A stretch of 64,000 nt of DNA, from contig JADWOT020000003.1 of NCBI GenBank assembly GCA_036345935.2, forward strand, positions 23,805,432 to 23,869,431, in the 5' to 3' direction. This DNA is from Taenia hydatigena. Its lineage: Eukaryota; Platyhelminthes; Cestoda; Cyclophyllidea; Taeniidae. The position numbers and the translations under genes were made by a program. Below are positions 1-19,152 of the stretch, piece by piece (the stretch's first letter is position 1; each line of letters starts with the position of its first letter). The notes beneath the pieces were generated by a model. It was not told the DNA's origin. It was given only the letters and a program-made list of their open reading frames with translations, and did not search any database.

Positions 1-241
1 TCAATGTGCATTGTGATGCACGAGCCAAATTGTGTGCAACCTTTTTACTAAAGTGAGGTGGGTGTGGATAACTTCTGGGAATCACCTTTATTGATGTTAC
101 ACTTTTAGTTTAGCCATATCTCTCGAGTCGCGTAGACTTGTCTGTGTGATTGTGTAGATGTAGTGTTAACAGTGAAGTGTATGTTTTTTTGCGTAGAGTA
201 TACTTTTTTGTCACTGTAACCGGCTTGCTTGTAGCCACTAG

Positions 242-7624
<7,383 letters not shown>

Positions 7625-10131
7625 ATCAGTTGCCAGTCGTCACAGTCGCCTCCATTACAACTGCGTGTGATTGTCGTCAATTCATCCCAACTGCCCTCCC
7701 TCCCCCCCATCCCCACCTGTCCGCCCGATCTCTCCGTGCTGCATTTGACTTCATCGATTCAATCCGCCCCTTTCCTCTCCTATCAACTGATTCCCTCCTG
7801 TCGATTTTTGACGCCTTGGCTTTCTCTTCTCTCGTGTTCTTTTGCTAAGATTAATACCGTCCCTAATAGGACTTGTGGCTTTCCATGGCTGTAGGGAACG
7901 GAGATTTGCTCTTCCAGAGTGGAGTCTAGTGGCGTTTACTAAAAACAACATCTGGGCTCAATTAAGCCACTTCCATTGGGTCATGGGCGTCCATTTCTGA
8001 GCGGGAAAACTCGTTCTATCTCACCTTGTTCTGTTAGTTTTTATTACCCTGTTTCTCCTCCTTCGTGCTGCTTTGTTGGGATCGGCAAACGGCATATTTC
8101 GTCACTTGCTCTTGTTACTGAAAGTGAAACTTGTTTTCATAAAGGGGAAATTCACAAAAAGCGCTACTTACGAGTGTGCAGAACATCGGTTATCAGTAAT
8201 AATTGTTTGAAATTTAAAATTACAAAAGAACTAAAAGGCAACCTCATTTTGTGAGTCACTCTTGTCGCTTTGAACTTCTCATTTCATTTTTTTGCGTGGT
8301 TGGAGTAGCCTCCTCCACCGACTTAATGGAACTGTAAAGAGGTCTGCACGAATTCACTGTCTCAAAGCATTTTCATTTTGTCTTAGTGTTTTGCGCGTAG
8401 TCTCTCGAGATGCTTTGTAGCCTCTTTAGCGTATCCCTTTATATGACGAAGTTCGGTGCATTCAGGTGGGGATAACAGACAGTTAAAGATATAATCCATT
8501 TTTGGAGGAAATCAGTTGCCCACTGAGGTCACCTGCACCACGATTTGGATATGGATTTGCAGTGCTGGACAGATAATTGAAAAGACGGTTGCAGATTGCT
8601 TGGAATACGTTGATACTGTCCGCAGTGCTGTGCAAACACATTGTAAGGCAGAAGTCGGTCTCAGAATTATTTGCTGGCACGGCGAGCTCTGTGATGTGCG
8701 GTCTAACTCGTTAAATTGTGGTAGTGCGAATCGCTGTGTTAAGTCTGCTTAACGTCATCAGGTCTTCGTTACGATTTCAGCACCCATTTCAAACCTCTGG
8801 ACTTCAGTCAACGTGAAGCACGTGGGAGTTGCGGACAGATTACTCTGCACTGCTGTTGCCGTTATCTATTTGCTTTTGTAGAGTGGAGTTATTTACCCAA
8901 AATAAAATGGCGACTTCGATACACATTACTTGAAGTAGTCACGGGAAATGGGAAAGAAGCTGGGTACTTTATGAGATGGTAACATGCGAATCTTGCTGAA
9001 AAGAACTAAATTAATAGCAATTTGGTCCTGTTTCCCTTCCATGGTACAACTGCGCATAGGCTTCTGTAAAGGTCTTCATGAGCCACGTAAGTGATTAATG
9101 CATTTCAATCAACAATACAGCGATTGGGAAATTTTTGAGCCTTTTCAACATGTTAAAATCCTTACCGATTTCGCGATTATTTTGCAAAAGTGCTGCCATG
9201 GACGATGACAATGCCTGCTCCATGTAGAAAAGAGTTTTCAGCAAAATGAGCTGCCAAAAAAGTGCATTTGCACTCTTGTCGTGATGTAGGTGAATTCCTT
9301 CTTATCTGTTCTGTAGTGCCTTAAGGCCTTCTCGAAGACGAAAGAGAGCAGGACACGCAGTATCGACGCACAGAAGGGCTCGGGGACTGCTGCCAAGGGC
9401 TGAAGGAGGCACGATGGCGGAACGTTACCAAAGTCGAGAGCTAAACAAGCAATGTGTTACAAAGCTTTGCCCAAAACAAAACCACTGCAAAATTTGCTTC
9501 ATTCATTCAGGCGCAGCATGCGTCCCTATAAATGAAAAAAGGTAAAGCTAAAATATGTTACGCTATCATCATTTAAACAATCCATAAATCCTTCAATCAG
9601 CTTCAGTAGCAAAAGGAATTTTCTTCATTTTACACTGCAATAAGATAAGTCGAGTCCGTTTAAGAGCACAAATGGAGATAGAAATGCAAACATTGTAAAT
9701 TTATTTGAATGCACTTTTGACCGTGTGAATTCTTCACCCCAGTCTGGTTGTAATCTCACTGTAGGGAAATGTCCTCTCGATCATGTCTGCCGCCTCCCCT
9801 CCCAATCTGAACGCCAATGATAAACTGGTTTGTACAGTTATCTTTTGCAAATCAAACTGCAAAATCATCTTCGCAGCAGAGTCTTAATACTTCAAATTCA
9901 TTACTTAGAATTTTGTTTTCTTCTTAAACCCCAGGCGGTGCAGATAGAAGGCGCTTAAAACGATGTCTTCCAGCAAAGGAGGGTCCGACGCGAAATATGC
10001 ATTACTTAGTGGGGATCATCGTTTGTACGCCTTTTCCAAGCCCTGATCGATAATCTGCCCATTTCAAAAAGACGCGCCGACGGACGCATTTGCGACGCGT
10101 GCGAAGTCGACCTTGAAGATTGGGATTTAAA
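7625..10131. other. Intergenic spacer
   Basis: Begins with a C-rich 3' region of the kinase gene (7690-7800) and continues as AT-rich sequence. Open frames at 7976-8254 and 8483-8752 show no domain or splice context. No gene is supported. Confidence 0.6.
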
Positions 10132-10146
10132 ATGACATCATGCTGA
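10132..10146 (+). promoter_or_regulatory. Four-codon upstream ORF overlapping the next start codon
   Basis: An ATG at 10132 opens a four-codon frame (MTSC) whose TGA ends at 10146. It overlaps the ATG at 10140 in another frame. If the transcript includes it, it could lower initiation at the main start or favour the internal ATG at 10383. Confidence 0.35.
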
Positions 10147-11825
10147 ATCCACATCGTGCTAAACAACTGCCTACTTCTGTGTCAAAACCGAACGCTCGCT
10201 GTCTGAACAACGCCATTCCTCGTCCAGTCGCAAATGGCGGTGTAGTTTCATTCGAAGCCAGTCTTCGCAATCCCTCTCTTTCATTGGCAAACAAAAGGCG
10301 AGGCTGGAATTCCAGCAACCGTATTTCACGTCAGGACTACGAGTGTGCGCTGCCATTTTCACAAAAACTAGTCAAAGGAGGTATGGCAGACTCAAATGAG
10401 CGAGTTTCCAAAGCTCCTTCCAAACGAAAACCAGCTTGTATATCACGCTCAAACGTGGAAGTGGCAGCTCAGTACTTTCCAGCCAATGGCATTACCATGC
10501 AAACGATGCATACACTGAAGGGTCTCGTGGACAATTTTGTTGAAAATCTCATCAAAGGGACAGGCCAATTCGACGCTGAGAGTCTCGAGGATCTCAATAA
10601 AGTATTCTCGAAAATCACCAAGGATCAAGTAAATAAATTCAAACTGGCTGCGCTTATTCAGAGACAGAGTGATCCGGACCAGGGTTCTCGGATGAACTTA
10701 CCAAATAATACGCTCTATCAGAGCTTATTGTGGTGCCTTATATTTCAAGCTAGCATAGACCTTTTGTCAAAAGAAACTACAAATTGTAGTGTTTCCGGTC
10801 TCCTTGAACGCGCCTGGGATTACATTAAAAATCTGAAGAAATTTTTCAGACCCTTTATCAAGACATCAAACGATGAGTCGAACGACAATGTAGTTGTTGA
10901 GCTGAATCAAAACCAGTCAAATGTGAGGGATTGTGAGGTGGAAATCGAGGCGACTCTCAGACCTCGTGAACCAGAAGTCGTGTTAACCGACGAAAGCTTT
11001 GCCATATCATCTCCATTTCTTCATAAGCATAGGAAACCACACTCCTGTCGGAAAAGACATCACGGCATGCATGAGAGAATTGGTCACAAGTCCTCCAGGC
11101 ACCACGAATGTCGTGGTTTTAGGGATGCTAATGTTGGACCCTCTTGCACGCCAGACGTTTCTCTTGACTCTGTCGGCTCAGATCATAGCAAAGTTTCTGT
11201 AAAGGTGCAAACACTTCCTGAAATGGTTAATTCAGAGACACAAATTACACCTTTTCCCGAAGATCCACTAACCCACCTTTCGCTACAAATTCAACAGTCC
11301 AACCTGGAAGATCAATACAAATCCACACGGATTCAACTAGCCAACGAAGCTAGCAAGTACCTTTCAGTGTTTCGAAAGTGTCAGAATTTACAGAAACAAT
11401 TGAGTATCTATTCTAGAACCAATGATGGCTTCTTCAAAACCACTCAAAGGACTTCATTTTCTTCATATCCCGATTCCATTTCGAGGTCATTCGGCGAAGA
11501 CGGGATCCAGAGGTTCGAAAGAATTGCCAATTACCCAGTGATTGAGAGGTACTTGGTATTACCTGTTGAAGTATCTGACTCATTGACCCCATTGGTGCAG
11601 TGGGTTCCAAAGGCAGCTGTAGAAGAGCTGCCTTCTGGGTGTTATACCACGCGTTCAGAGGCCGTCTGTGCAATGGCCCTGAGAACACCGCTCATCTCTC
11701 TCGCCGACATTCAGTGGTATGCAGAGCAGGCGAAGCGGTCCAACTCAGCACGGATGGACAGCCGATTTAGGCAGGTGAGAGCCCTACCCTTTAAACGTTG
11801 CATTGTGCGCAGAGCAATCAAGTAG
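10140..11825 (+). CDS. Unrecognised intronless 561-aa protein
   Basis: A single uninterrupted reading frame. I recognise no domain. Residues about 95-180 (QYFPANGITMQTMH to KFKLAALIQR) read like a structured, mainly helical segment. Residues about 295-330 are rich in histidine, arginine and lysine (for example HKHRKPHSCRKRHHGMHER). Residues about 375-430 are Gln- and polar-rich and could form a short coiled coil. The C-terminus is basic (RALPFKRCIVRRAIK). There is no signal peptide or membrane segment. The first ATG is overlapped by a tiny upstream frame, so translation might instead start at Met82 (ATG 10383, MADSNERVSK). An AATAAA at 12043 fits its 3' end. The length, steady codon use and absence of stops make a real gene likely; the function is unknown. 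Confidence 0.75.
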   Translation: MLNPHRAKQLPTSVSKPNARCLNNAIPRPVANGGVVSFEASLRNPSLSLANKRRGWNSSNRISRQDYECALPFSQKLVKGGMADSNERVSKAPSKRKPACISRSNVEVAAQYFPANGITMQTMHTLKGLVDNFVENLIKGTGQFDAESLEDLNKVFSKITKDQVNKFKLAALIQRQSDPDQGSRMNLPNNTLYQSLLWCLIFQASIDLLSKETTNCSVSGLLERAWDYIKNLKKFFRPFIKTSNDESNDNVVVELNQNQSNVRDCEVEIEATLRPREPEVVLTDESFAISSPFLHKHRKPHSCRKRHHGMHERIGHKSSRHHECRGFRDANVGPSCTPDVSLDSVGSDHSKVSVKVQTLPEMVNSETQITPFPEDPLTHLSLQIQQSNLEDQYKSTRIQLANEASKYLSVFRKCQNLQKQLSIYSRTNDGFFKTTQRTSFSSYPDSISRSFGEDGIQRFERIANYPVIERYLVLPVEVSDSLTPLVQWVPKAAVEELPSGCYTTRSEAVCAMALRTPLISLADIQWYAEQAKRSNSARMDSRFRQVRALPFKRCIVRRAIK

Positions 11826-12042
11826 TAAAACCTTGGTAGCCCTCCTAAAATAGTGCAGGACAACACAACTGTGATTTCCTCCTCTCACTTTGTTGGAAAC
11901 GTTACTGGACGCGTGCATTTGAAACAGTCATTCCAAACATAAAGTCTTGTAAATCCATCTCCATGTTTGGATGTGCCGTGTAACTTTATGATGATTAGTT
12001 CGTCTATGTTTCTTGAAATTCATTGGTATACCCAAATACATA

Positions 12043-12048
12043 AATAAA
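12043..12048 (+). terminator. Polyadenylation signal AATAAA
   Basis: A canonical hexamer about 220 nt after the stop codon of the 561-aa gene, on the same strand, in AT-rich sequence. Confidence 0.5.
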
Positions 12049-13998
12049 ATGCGAAAAATATTCTTGGTGCCATCATTCCACTTTTAAATTTTACTGCTCA
12101 AATTAAATTTTCACCGATGATAGCAAAGTACGATAGTTGCTAATGCTTATTACGATAAAATATTTACGTGTTAGTGGCCTCCTATACAATACGACGTTCT
12201 GCTGCCAGCTGAAGTAGTAAGGAAGTAGGGCGTCGGGGGAACGAGGCCTTTGCTGTAGCCAAGGCAAGCACAATGCGATCCCAGCATCTACACGCGCGTT
12301 CATCAGCTGGAAAAGCGCGATCCCTGCTGGGCATCATTCCCATATGCCCCGATTCTGCTTTCTTAAGATAACCACAAAGTGCAAGTTAATGCATAAAATC
12401 AGCGAAAAAGAGACGGTCTGTATTACCTCGATTACGACGATGGGGTTCGGAAGGACTTGCTATTCAAAATACCATGAAGAATTTCATTACACTCTAGCCT
12501 CTCCAAGTTGAAATTATCCTGCAATTTTTACACGAATGATAGAGCAAACCTATACCAATTGAGAAAATCAAGAAATCTAATGATGCATCATCAAATGATA
12601 ACAAACATCATTAACCATAAGTTTGTTAGCAAATTATTTAACGATGAGACAACGCACCGTTTTGGTTCATTTACCGACTGATTTGTAATAAGAGGCGGTT
12701 TTCATAATTTAATGTTCTTTGATTGAATAGTCATGATATTGTTTATCCCAAACGATATGCCAGCCACGCCACAATATCAGGACTCTTATCACTTCATCCC
12801 CAGAGGACTAAGCTCGCCTTGTATGTCTGCAAAATTTTTTGTAACCGCAAGATCGATCGCGTTGAAACTACTTGTAAAAGAAATAAAGGTTGTGTACAAA
12901 GCATTTCCGTACTCCTTGTGGATGTATGAGCTGTCACCGTGCTCAACAGATTTGTTTTAAAGAAGATCAGTTTCCATATGGATAGTGACCTGCGTTTGAC
13001 CAGCGATCTACTGACCGATGACGCATGTAACTCAATTGTTTATCCAAATTTATGAAAGGTGGCTGGTAATTTCAAATGAACAGTCAGCACCAACGCATTG
13101 TCATAACAGCTACAGAAGTTAACGAAAGTGGTGCGCACGTTGGGTAATGCGAGAGAGGGAGACATGAAAGAGATAGTGCGGGATAAAGTGTTGTGAAATC
13201 AGGAGGCATCGCTACGTGCTAAAGTAAAAACAACATGCAAAACGTTTTGGTCATTGGTGAGAAGTGCAAATCCCACAAGCTGAGAGTGTTGTTGAATTTC
13301 CTTTTCAGCCTTCTTGATCATTTCGAGCAAATACTAATCTCATGAAGGAGGTCTTGACTCGAATAATGGATTTTGTAAGTGATTTTAAATAAACAAATGC
13401 GTCTTCATCAAAGTATAAAATTTGCTAAAAAGAGAAAGCCCTCCCAAATGACCACTCAAATTATGTAACGTACGCGGCAAAGTTCACGTCTTGAATGTGT
13501 CACTAATTTGGCATAAAAACAACCCTTTAATGCAGGATCCATTAGCTGATTTAAAATCGCAACCTGCTTAAATGATCCTGTGCAACTTGCTTTACTCATA
13601 CAAAATATGTGTGCCGTGTCGCTGGGTTCCTTGGGAAGAGGGGTCAGTCAGGCCTTTGAAGAATGGACGATGGCGCTGATGAATGCTGCAAAATTTTTCT
13701 CTGTAGATCTTCAAGTTTTACAAGCATAGGTAGCAATTACAACGGGACGATGTGTGTTTGAGGGAGGAAATAGACATAGCCTGCCAGTGTCCCCAAGTCC
13801 TAATATTGATGGTGGCTCTACAAGAACATGCCTTGTTACGTCAAAATGGAACCTTTTCAACACTTCATAAACGTGCCACAAATCCCCTTACTTTAACCCA
13901 AGAAGTATTTTTGTCCATTTTGGAAATAAATGAAAATAGTTTTGAGTCAATCTAAACATTTGGCCGGAATATAAAAATGACGCTTGCTAATTGCAATT
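12049..13998. other. Intergenic spacer
   Basis: AT-rich sequence with only short open frames (12723-12960, 13752-13955) that show no motif. No gene, RNA or clear repeat is supported. Confidence 0.6.
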
Positions 13999-14202
13999 GT
14001 TGAGGATTTCTCCTCTTCCCTCTTACTGCCTTTGCTACTAGAAGTCTGAATACGCTTTGAAATCTTTATTATGAGTAAGAGAGAGGGTACAGAGGGATCT
14101 TGCAAGGGGGATATGCCGCGCTCTTGGGAGTGATCACACTGCTCCACAACCAGGTTCAAATTGTCGTCCCGCCTCTGGCCTACAAAGCAAATTTAAAGAA
14201 TA
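13999..14202 (-). repeat. Repeat family B, left arm of an imperfect inverted repeat
   Basis: Its reverse complement aligns along its length with 14378-14594, and a further copy lies at 26247-26480 (+). Each copy runs from TTCTTTAAAT through a GGCGGGAC-like block to an ATG that opens a Lys/Glu/Ser-rich peptide (MSK then IQTSSSKG here). It reads like the 5' end of some gene that has been copied, not like a transposase element. Confidence 0.7.
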
Positions 14203-14246
14203 TAAGTACTATAAGTATGAGTACTATAAGTACTACAGTACTAAAC

Positions 14247-14340
14247 ATGTTCTTTAAATGCACTTTACAGACCAAAGGCGGGAGAATAATTTCAATTTGT
14301 TTGTGGACCAACGTGGTCGCTCCTGAGGGTTTGAAACGCC
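14247..14340 (+). repeat. Repeat family B, short internal copy
   Basis: A partial, more diverged + strand copy of the first half of family B (from TTCTTTAAAT to the GGTCGCTCC block). It sits in the spacer between the two larger inverted arms. Confidence 0.5.
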
Positions 14341-14377
14341 ATCGTCTTAAATACTTCGACCCAGTTGTGATACCGAT

Positions 14378-14594
14378 GTTCTTTAAATGTGCTTTGTAGG
14401 TCAGAGGCGGGACAATAATTCGAACCTGACTGCGGAGCAGCGTGATTACTCCCAAGAGTGCGACATATCTTCATCCTGAATTCTCTCTACAAGATCCCTC
14501 TGTACCCTCTCTTACCCATAATAAAGATGTCAAAGCGCATTCAGACGTCTAGTAGCAAAGGCGGTAAAAGGGAAGAGGAGGAACCCTCTACACC
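14378..14594 (+). repeat. Repeat family B, right arm of an imperfect inverted repeat
   Basis: Reverse-complement partner of 13999-14202. It ends with AATAAAG and an ATG at 14528 that opens MSKRIQTSSSKGGKREEEEP and runs to a nearby stop. A weaker third opening (MSKSNPNSHSKG) follows at about 14630, so the 3' half is duplicated again. Confidence 0.7.
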
Positions 14595-14916
14595 AGTTAC
14601 TTCACATCTTCCTTCTGCTTATAATAAAGATGTCTAAGAGCAACCCAAATTCTCATAGTAAGGGTGAAAAGGGGAAGGAGCGTCTACACTAATAGCCCTT
14701 TTGGTAATCGTACTGGTGGCAAACAGGTATGCATTTATTATAAGAAGAAGCATTACGAAAATTAATGCTTCACTATTTATTGACCAACAAATTATGAATT
14801 ACAGCTTGTACACACAACACTTTTGTACAGCATTGGTAAAATCGTTATTGTTTGTGTAATCAGTAAGACTGGACGAGGGTTAAACCTATTCCGTTGCAAT
14901 ATTTACAAGCCATGCG

Positions 14917-15100
14917 TGTAGCGTCCCGAGGCTCCCTCAAAGGCAAAAGAAAGCAGAATGCTAGAGCAGAATGTATATATATTCAACGGATAGAGGAAAG
15001 TAAGCTGCTGGCATGGCTCAGAGACTAGCCTACGCAGCTAGGGCAATGCGGCCACCCCTGTCACCCTCACCGAAACCGGTAGTTCAAACAAAGTACTACA
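14917..15100 (+). mobile_element. Solo LTR, family 1, copy 1
   Basis: Starts TGTAGCGTCCCGAG, ends AGTACTACA, 184 bp. It is flanked on both sides by ATGCG (14912-14916 and 15101-15105), a perfect 5-bp target-site duplication as made by LTR retrotransposon integrases. No internal region or second LTR follows, so this is a solo LTR left by recombination. Copies with the same ends lie at 25951-26135 and 55799-55983. Size and compactness suggest the taeniid terminal-repeat-in-miniature elements, which is an inference. Confidence 0.88.
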
Positions 15101-15105
15101 ATGCG

Positions 15106-15638
15106 CCTTCAGAAAATGGCATTAGTTGGATAAATGCATAAAGGTACACACTTTCTGTCGCACATTACTTGTTTGTGTAACTCTCTGATTAAGCAAAGAG
15201 CTAATTAGAGGCCCCACCGTCACTACTCCATGGGATGGCGTGAAGGCTGGGAAAGGCCAGTCGCCTCAAGCACTACACTACATCAATGATGCCTATCCTA
15301 CAAAAGCATCATGGCTTCTTTCGTCTTCAGAGAAGTCTCAAGACACTACCTTGAAGGCAATATTAGCAAACAGACAATTCAGTAAGCTGCAAAAATGAGG
15401 CAACTTCCATCTTTTAACGACAAAATGACAAAACATTGTGGACACTTCTTAGTACTTTGCTTTAGTTGCTGGTGATAAAATTTTAAAATCAAGCCTAATT
15501 AACATTTAAAAACGTGTGAAGAGCCTGGTTTAATGTTTTTGTTAATGCTTAGTAAGGGGGACTTTTTAAGCAGCGAGCGTAAAATGAACGCCTTTGTACT
15601 AGCCAGTCGAAAATTGCGTCGTGTCGTTGAGGTATAGT
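15106..15638. other. Spacer before the dehydrodolichyl diphosphate synthase gene
   Basis: AT-rich. A plausible trans-splice or 5' UTR acceptor (TTAATGCTTAG) ends at about 15552, some 87 nt before the ATG. Nothing else is seen. Confidence 0.45.
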
Positions 15639-18600
15639 ATGCCTTGGGTAAACCAGGAGTACAAGTATTCGTGCTTCCAGAAATTGGCAATGAGCGTTTT
15701 AAAACAGGGTGTCATCCCCAGTCACGTTTCTTTCATAATGGACGGGAATCGTAGGCATGCCACTGCCCAGGGTCTCCAGAAAACGGAAGGGCACAGGCAA
15801 GGGTTTTCGAAATTATCTGAGGTATGCACTGTTGTCATACTCATTGTTAAGGTGCTTCGTTGGTGCTACGATTTTGGGATAAAGGAAGTGTCGGTATACG
15901 CTTTCAGCATCGAAAACTTTAAAAGATCGGGAGGTGAGGTCTCGTTTTTAATGGGTCTTGCTTTGGAGAAACTCAATGATCTCGTTCAAAATAAGTGGGT
16001 GCTTCACTTTTCTGTCCTTTGCCATTTGAACTATGTTTTGATTGGATAATTTTTTATTAAGGGACGAGCTGGACAAACAGGGTGTTCGAGTCCGAGTTTT
16101 GGGGAATTTACGTTTGCTTCCGATAAAAGTTCAACGCGCAGCCGCAAGAATAATGCTTTTGACGAGTGAAAACTCGCGGTAGCAACCATATATTGTATAA
16201 CTGTTTTTTACTACATTCTTATTTATAATCAATGCAAATTTAACACTGATTCTTTCAACTCTGTGATTAATTTACAGGGCCACACTAAACATACTGATGC
16301 CTTACACCACTCGTGACGAACTAACATCGGCATTGAATGCCATTCACCGTGGGGTGCAGCTGGGAATTTTAAAAGAAGAGTATGCCGTAACTCTATTTTG
16401 TATTCATTATGTTGAATCCATCCCTTTCGCGCCATCTCTTAAATCACCGCTAGATGATACACACTTGGATGGAGGTTAATGCTTATTTAGTTTCGTGATG
16501 ATAGTCTCTTGCACCTAGAACTCATATGCGTTACTTTCCAATTTATGCTTCCAAGGTGGGGTTGAACCCCGTACTGAACTGCTCATTACGACTGTCTTGA
16601 ATGTGTTCTCTATTGTAAATTCGATGACAAACTTTATTTCGTTCTGTGGTTGTTTTAGGGAGATTTCATAATGCTCTTGACCATTTTTGAGTAAATTTGT
16701 CACCTTTATCGATCTTCTATGAACTGTCTTTTCTATTTTGAAGTTAAGAATTGTTTTAGCTGTTGCCATTGGCTCAAATAAGTATTTTTAAGGTTGCCTA
16801 TTGAGACCACTGCAATAGACATTACAGGGGACAAACGTGTAGTGCCAGAGTTATATTTGAAGACGTTATAAAGTTGAGAGCTGTCGCATAATTTGCTGCG
16901 ACATTTTCCTATGCTGTCTGCGAAGTTGTCGAAATGCAGATCGGAAAACCCACGTTGTTGAACACGCAAATAATGTAGGCATCATCCCATTGAAAAAGGA
17001 TGAAAACAGCATACTCTTTATGCGTGTAAGTATATTGGATAAGTGTTGCGCGTTGAAATTCGTTGCGGTAAGTAAAAACGTTCTCATAATGCAGGGACAT
17101 ATCGCCGGAGGTGATCGATCGGAGTAGCCAGTTGCGGGACTGTCGGCCGCTGGATCTTTTGGTGCGCACCTCGGGTGAGGTGCGACTGAGCGATTTCATG
17201 TTGTGGCAGGCCTCGCGTTCTGCAGCCCTCTTCTCCTTCTTCGAGGTCAACTGGCCCGCTTTCTCCTTTTGGCACCTCACCGCCGCCATTCTTCACTTTC
17301 AACTCAATCGTTCTGCCCTCCTACCACTTCCTGAGGTGTGTCTCGAGGCCATTCTGATAGCGCTCTCTTGCAGTATATCCCATCTATCTTGCGGAGTTAA
17401 GGCTCATTAAGGTACACCACTAATTTCAGAATTTAGTAGCGGTTGCCTACTTGAGTGTGCCATTTAAAGATAATCGAAAATCTCACTCAACCATTACACC
17501 ACTAACTCAAGCCTTCCCAAGACTAATTCTCTTTGGAACACTTGGCCTATATGCTTTTTAAAACGCTTTCTCCTGTATTTATTACTTTTTCTGTTTCAAG
17601 AACGAGTTAATTGAAGCCTTTGGGATTCATTAATCGAGCTGGTCCGTTATTGTGTTCAAATTAATCTAATATTCAAAACCTTGCTGACACGAGCATGGAT
17701 TGTTAAACCCACACATCTTTTTCTCCGTATTCTCTCGAGATCCTTCGAAACGCTTGATTTCGCGGCCAACCTTGGAGCTCCATTTGCTTCGAAATAAATC
17801 AGCGATTGCCAACTTGGAGTCGGTGCTTCAAGGCGACTTTAGATTACAGTTTTGGTGTTTTAAAAACTAATACCATGTAGTCTTTTTCATTCACTTTAAT
17901 TTATTTGACCTCATGGAACCTGAAATTATGCCACGATTTCATCTTAAAGCCTATCTTCACTTAACTCATCTGAACGTTTACTAAAAGTGCATCCAGAAAT
18001 CGAGTCATTTCCATATCATTTGCATCGATCCTTTTCGGCCCGTTGAACAATTTATTGTGCCTTCCTGAAATTCTTATTGATAAATTTGGACAAAATGGTT
18101 CACTTGAGTGCCATAGCTTACCCTGTCAAGTCGTGAATTTATCAGTTTTTAGGAATGTTTGCCACGAAACCCTCTTTATCGAAGTATTTTGTATGGTTCA
18201 CTTCGAGACATTTCTTTTCGATCACACTTTTATCCTTGCATCCACTTCAAAATTCATCGACGGTTGCTTATTTGAGCATAGTATCTTAAACTGTAGTTAT
18301 CTAGTTTGCGTAAACTCGTTTTCAGTTAAGAAGACAATGCTCCGGACTTTTCTGAGATGACGATTCCTAACGCCTCCAAATACCGCTGATTGGTAGCACT
18401 ATTGAATACTAAAGCCGTTTAGTTTCTTCGCAAAAAACGCATCGTTGGCTTCTCACTCCACCAGTACATTGCGCTCCAAATCTGTCGGTCGAGTTTGTCA
18501 AATCAGGAGCTGCAAATATTTCGGTCTCTTACTTTGGTAGCCTTCGACGTGGTCTTCTCACAAAGAATGTTGATCCGGCTAGGATCCTTTGAGATCTGCG

Positions 18601-19152
18601 GCGACGCTTCAATCGACCTTTGTATTCTGTTCCAGAAGCAGTATTCATCACATGTTCGTCGGCAGTCACTTCATATTGTCTTCCTCTCAAACTTGATAGT
18701 AGTATTTTGAGTCATTCTGGTAATACGAGTTCTAAATTTTGGAAAAATTCTTGCAGAGCCGTATCACGGTTTCAACCCTTAAGCAATTGTACTGCTTTTA
18801 GGCAATCAAGTCGATTTCGCGAATGAGTCGACATTCCACCCACAATCTAATCAAAATCAGCCATTCCTTGAATGACTCACACATGAATTGAAAGCGAAGG
18901 CAACCACCACTTCAATAAAAGCATTACATCTCTCTCCCGTTTCAGGCAGTGCGATGCCATTTGAATGGATTGGATCTGCACAACACAGTCAACGGCTGCA
19001 GTGACATCCACCAACCCATCACAGTCGACGCGGTTGAGGAAGAGAATCGCACCCACCGCTTGGTGAAATTTTATGCGAGCTTGGAGAAGAAATACATGGA
19101 CGAGCTCTTCGAGATGGCTAACTTACCTGGGGTGGATGAAACAGCTGCTTAG
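15639..19152 (+). CDS. DHDDS: Dehydrodolichyl diphosphate synthase (cis-prenyltransferase)
   Basis: Catalytic subunit that extends farnesyl diphosphate with isopentenyl diphosphate units in cis to make the dolichol precursor needed for N-glycosylation, at the ER membrane with the NgBR/NUS1 partner. Exons: 15639-15821, 15852-15994, 16062-16178, 16278-16379, 17095-17335 and 18946-19152. Together they give 330 aa, close to the human 333. Motifs: FIMDGNRRHA with the catalytic Asp, EGHRQGFSKL, VYAFSIENFKRS, VLGNLRLLP, and LLVRTSGEVRLSDFMLWQ. The start MPWVNQEY aligns with the human N-terminus; an upstream in-frame GTG at 15621 is not needed. Intron 1 is only 30 nt and stop-free in frame. The C-terminal exon (ending GVDETAA) is less conserved, as in other animals. 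Confidence 0.95.
17336..18945 (+). other. Last intron of the DHDDS gene
   Basis: A 1.6-kb intron (GTGTGT donor, TTTCAG acceptor). An open frame at 18043-18360 has no domain. On the minus strand 18490-18710 gives a short basic peptide-like stretch with stops around it, possibly an old decayed coding fragment. No feature is claimed. Confidence 0.7.

Noticed and set aside
15621..15638. Six-residue extension of DHDDS from a GTG
   Set aside because: Non-ATG start; the ATG at 15639 aligns with the family N-terminus.
18043..18360. 105-codon open frame in the DHDDS intron
   Set aside because: Lies within a well-supported intron, with no domain and irregular composition.
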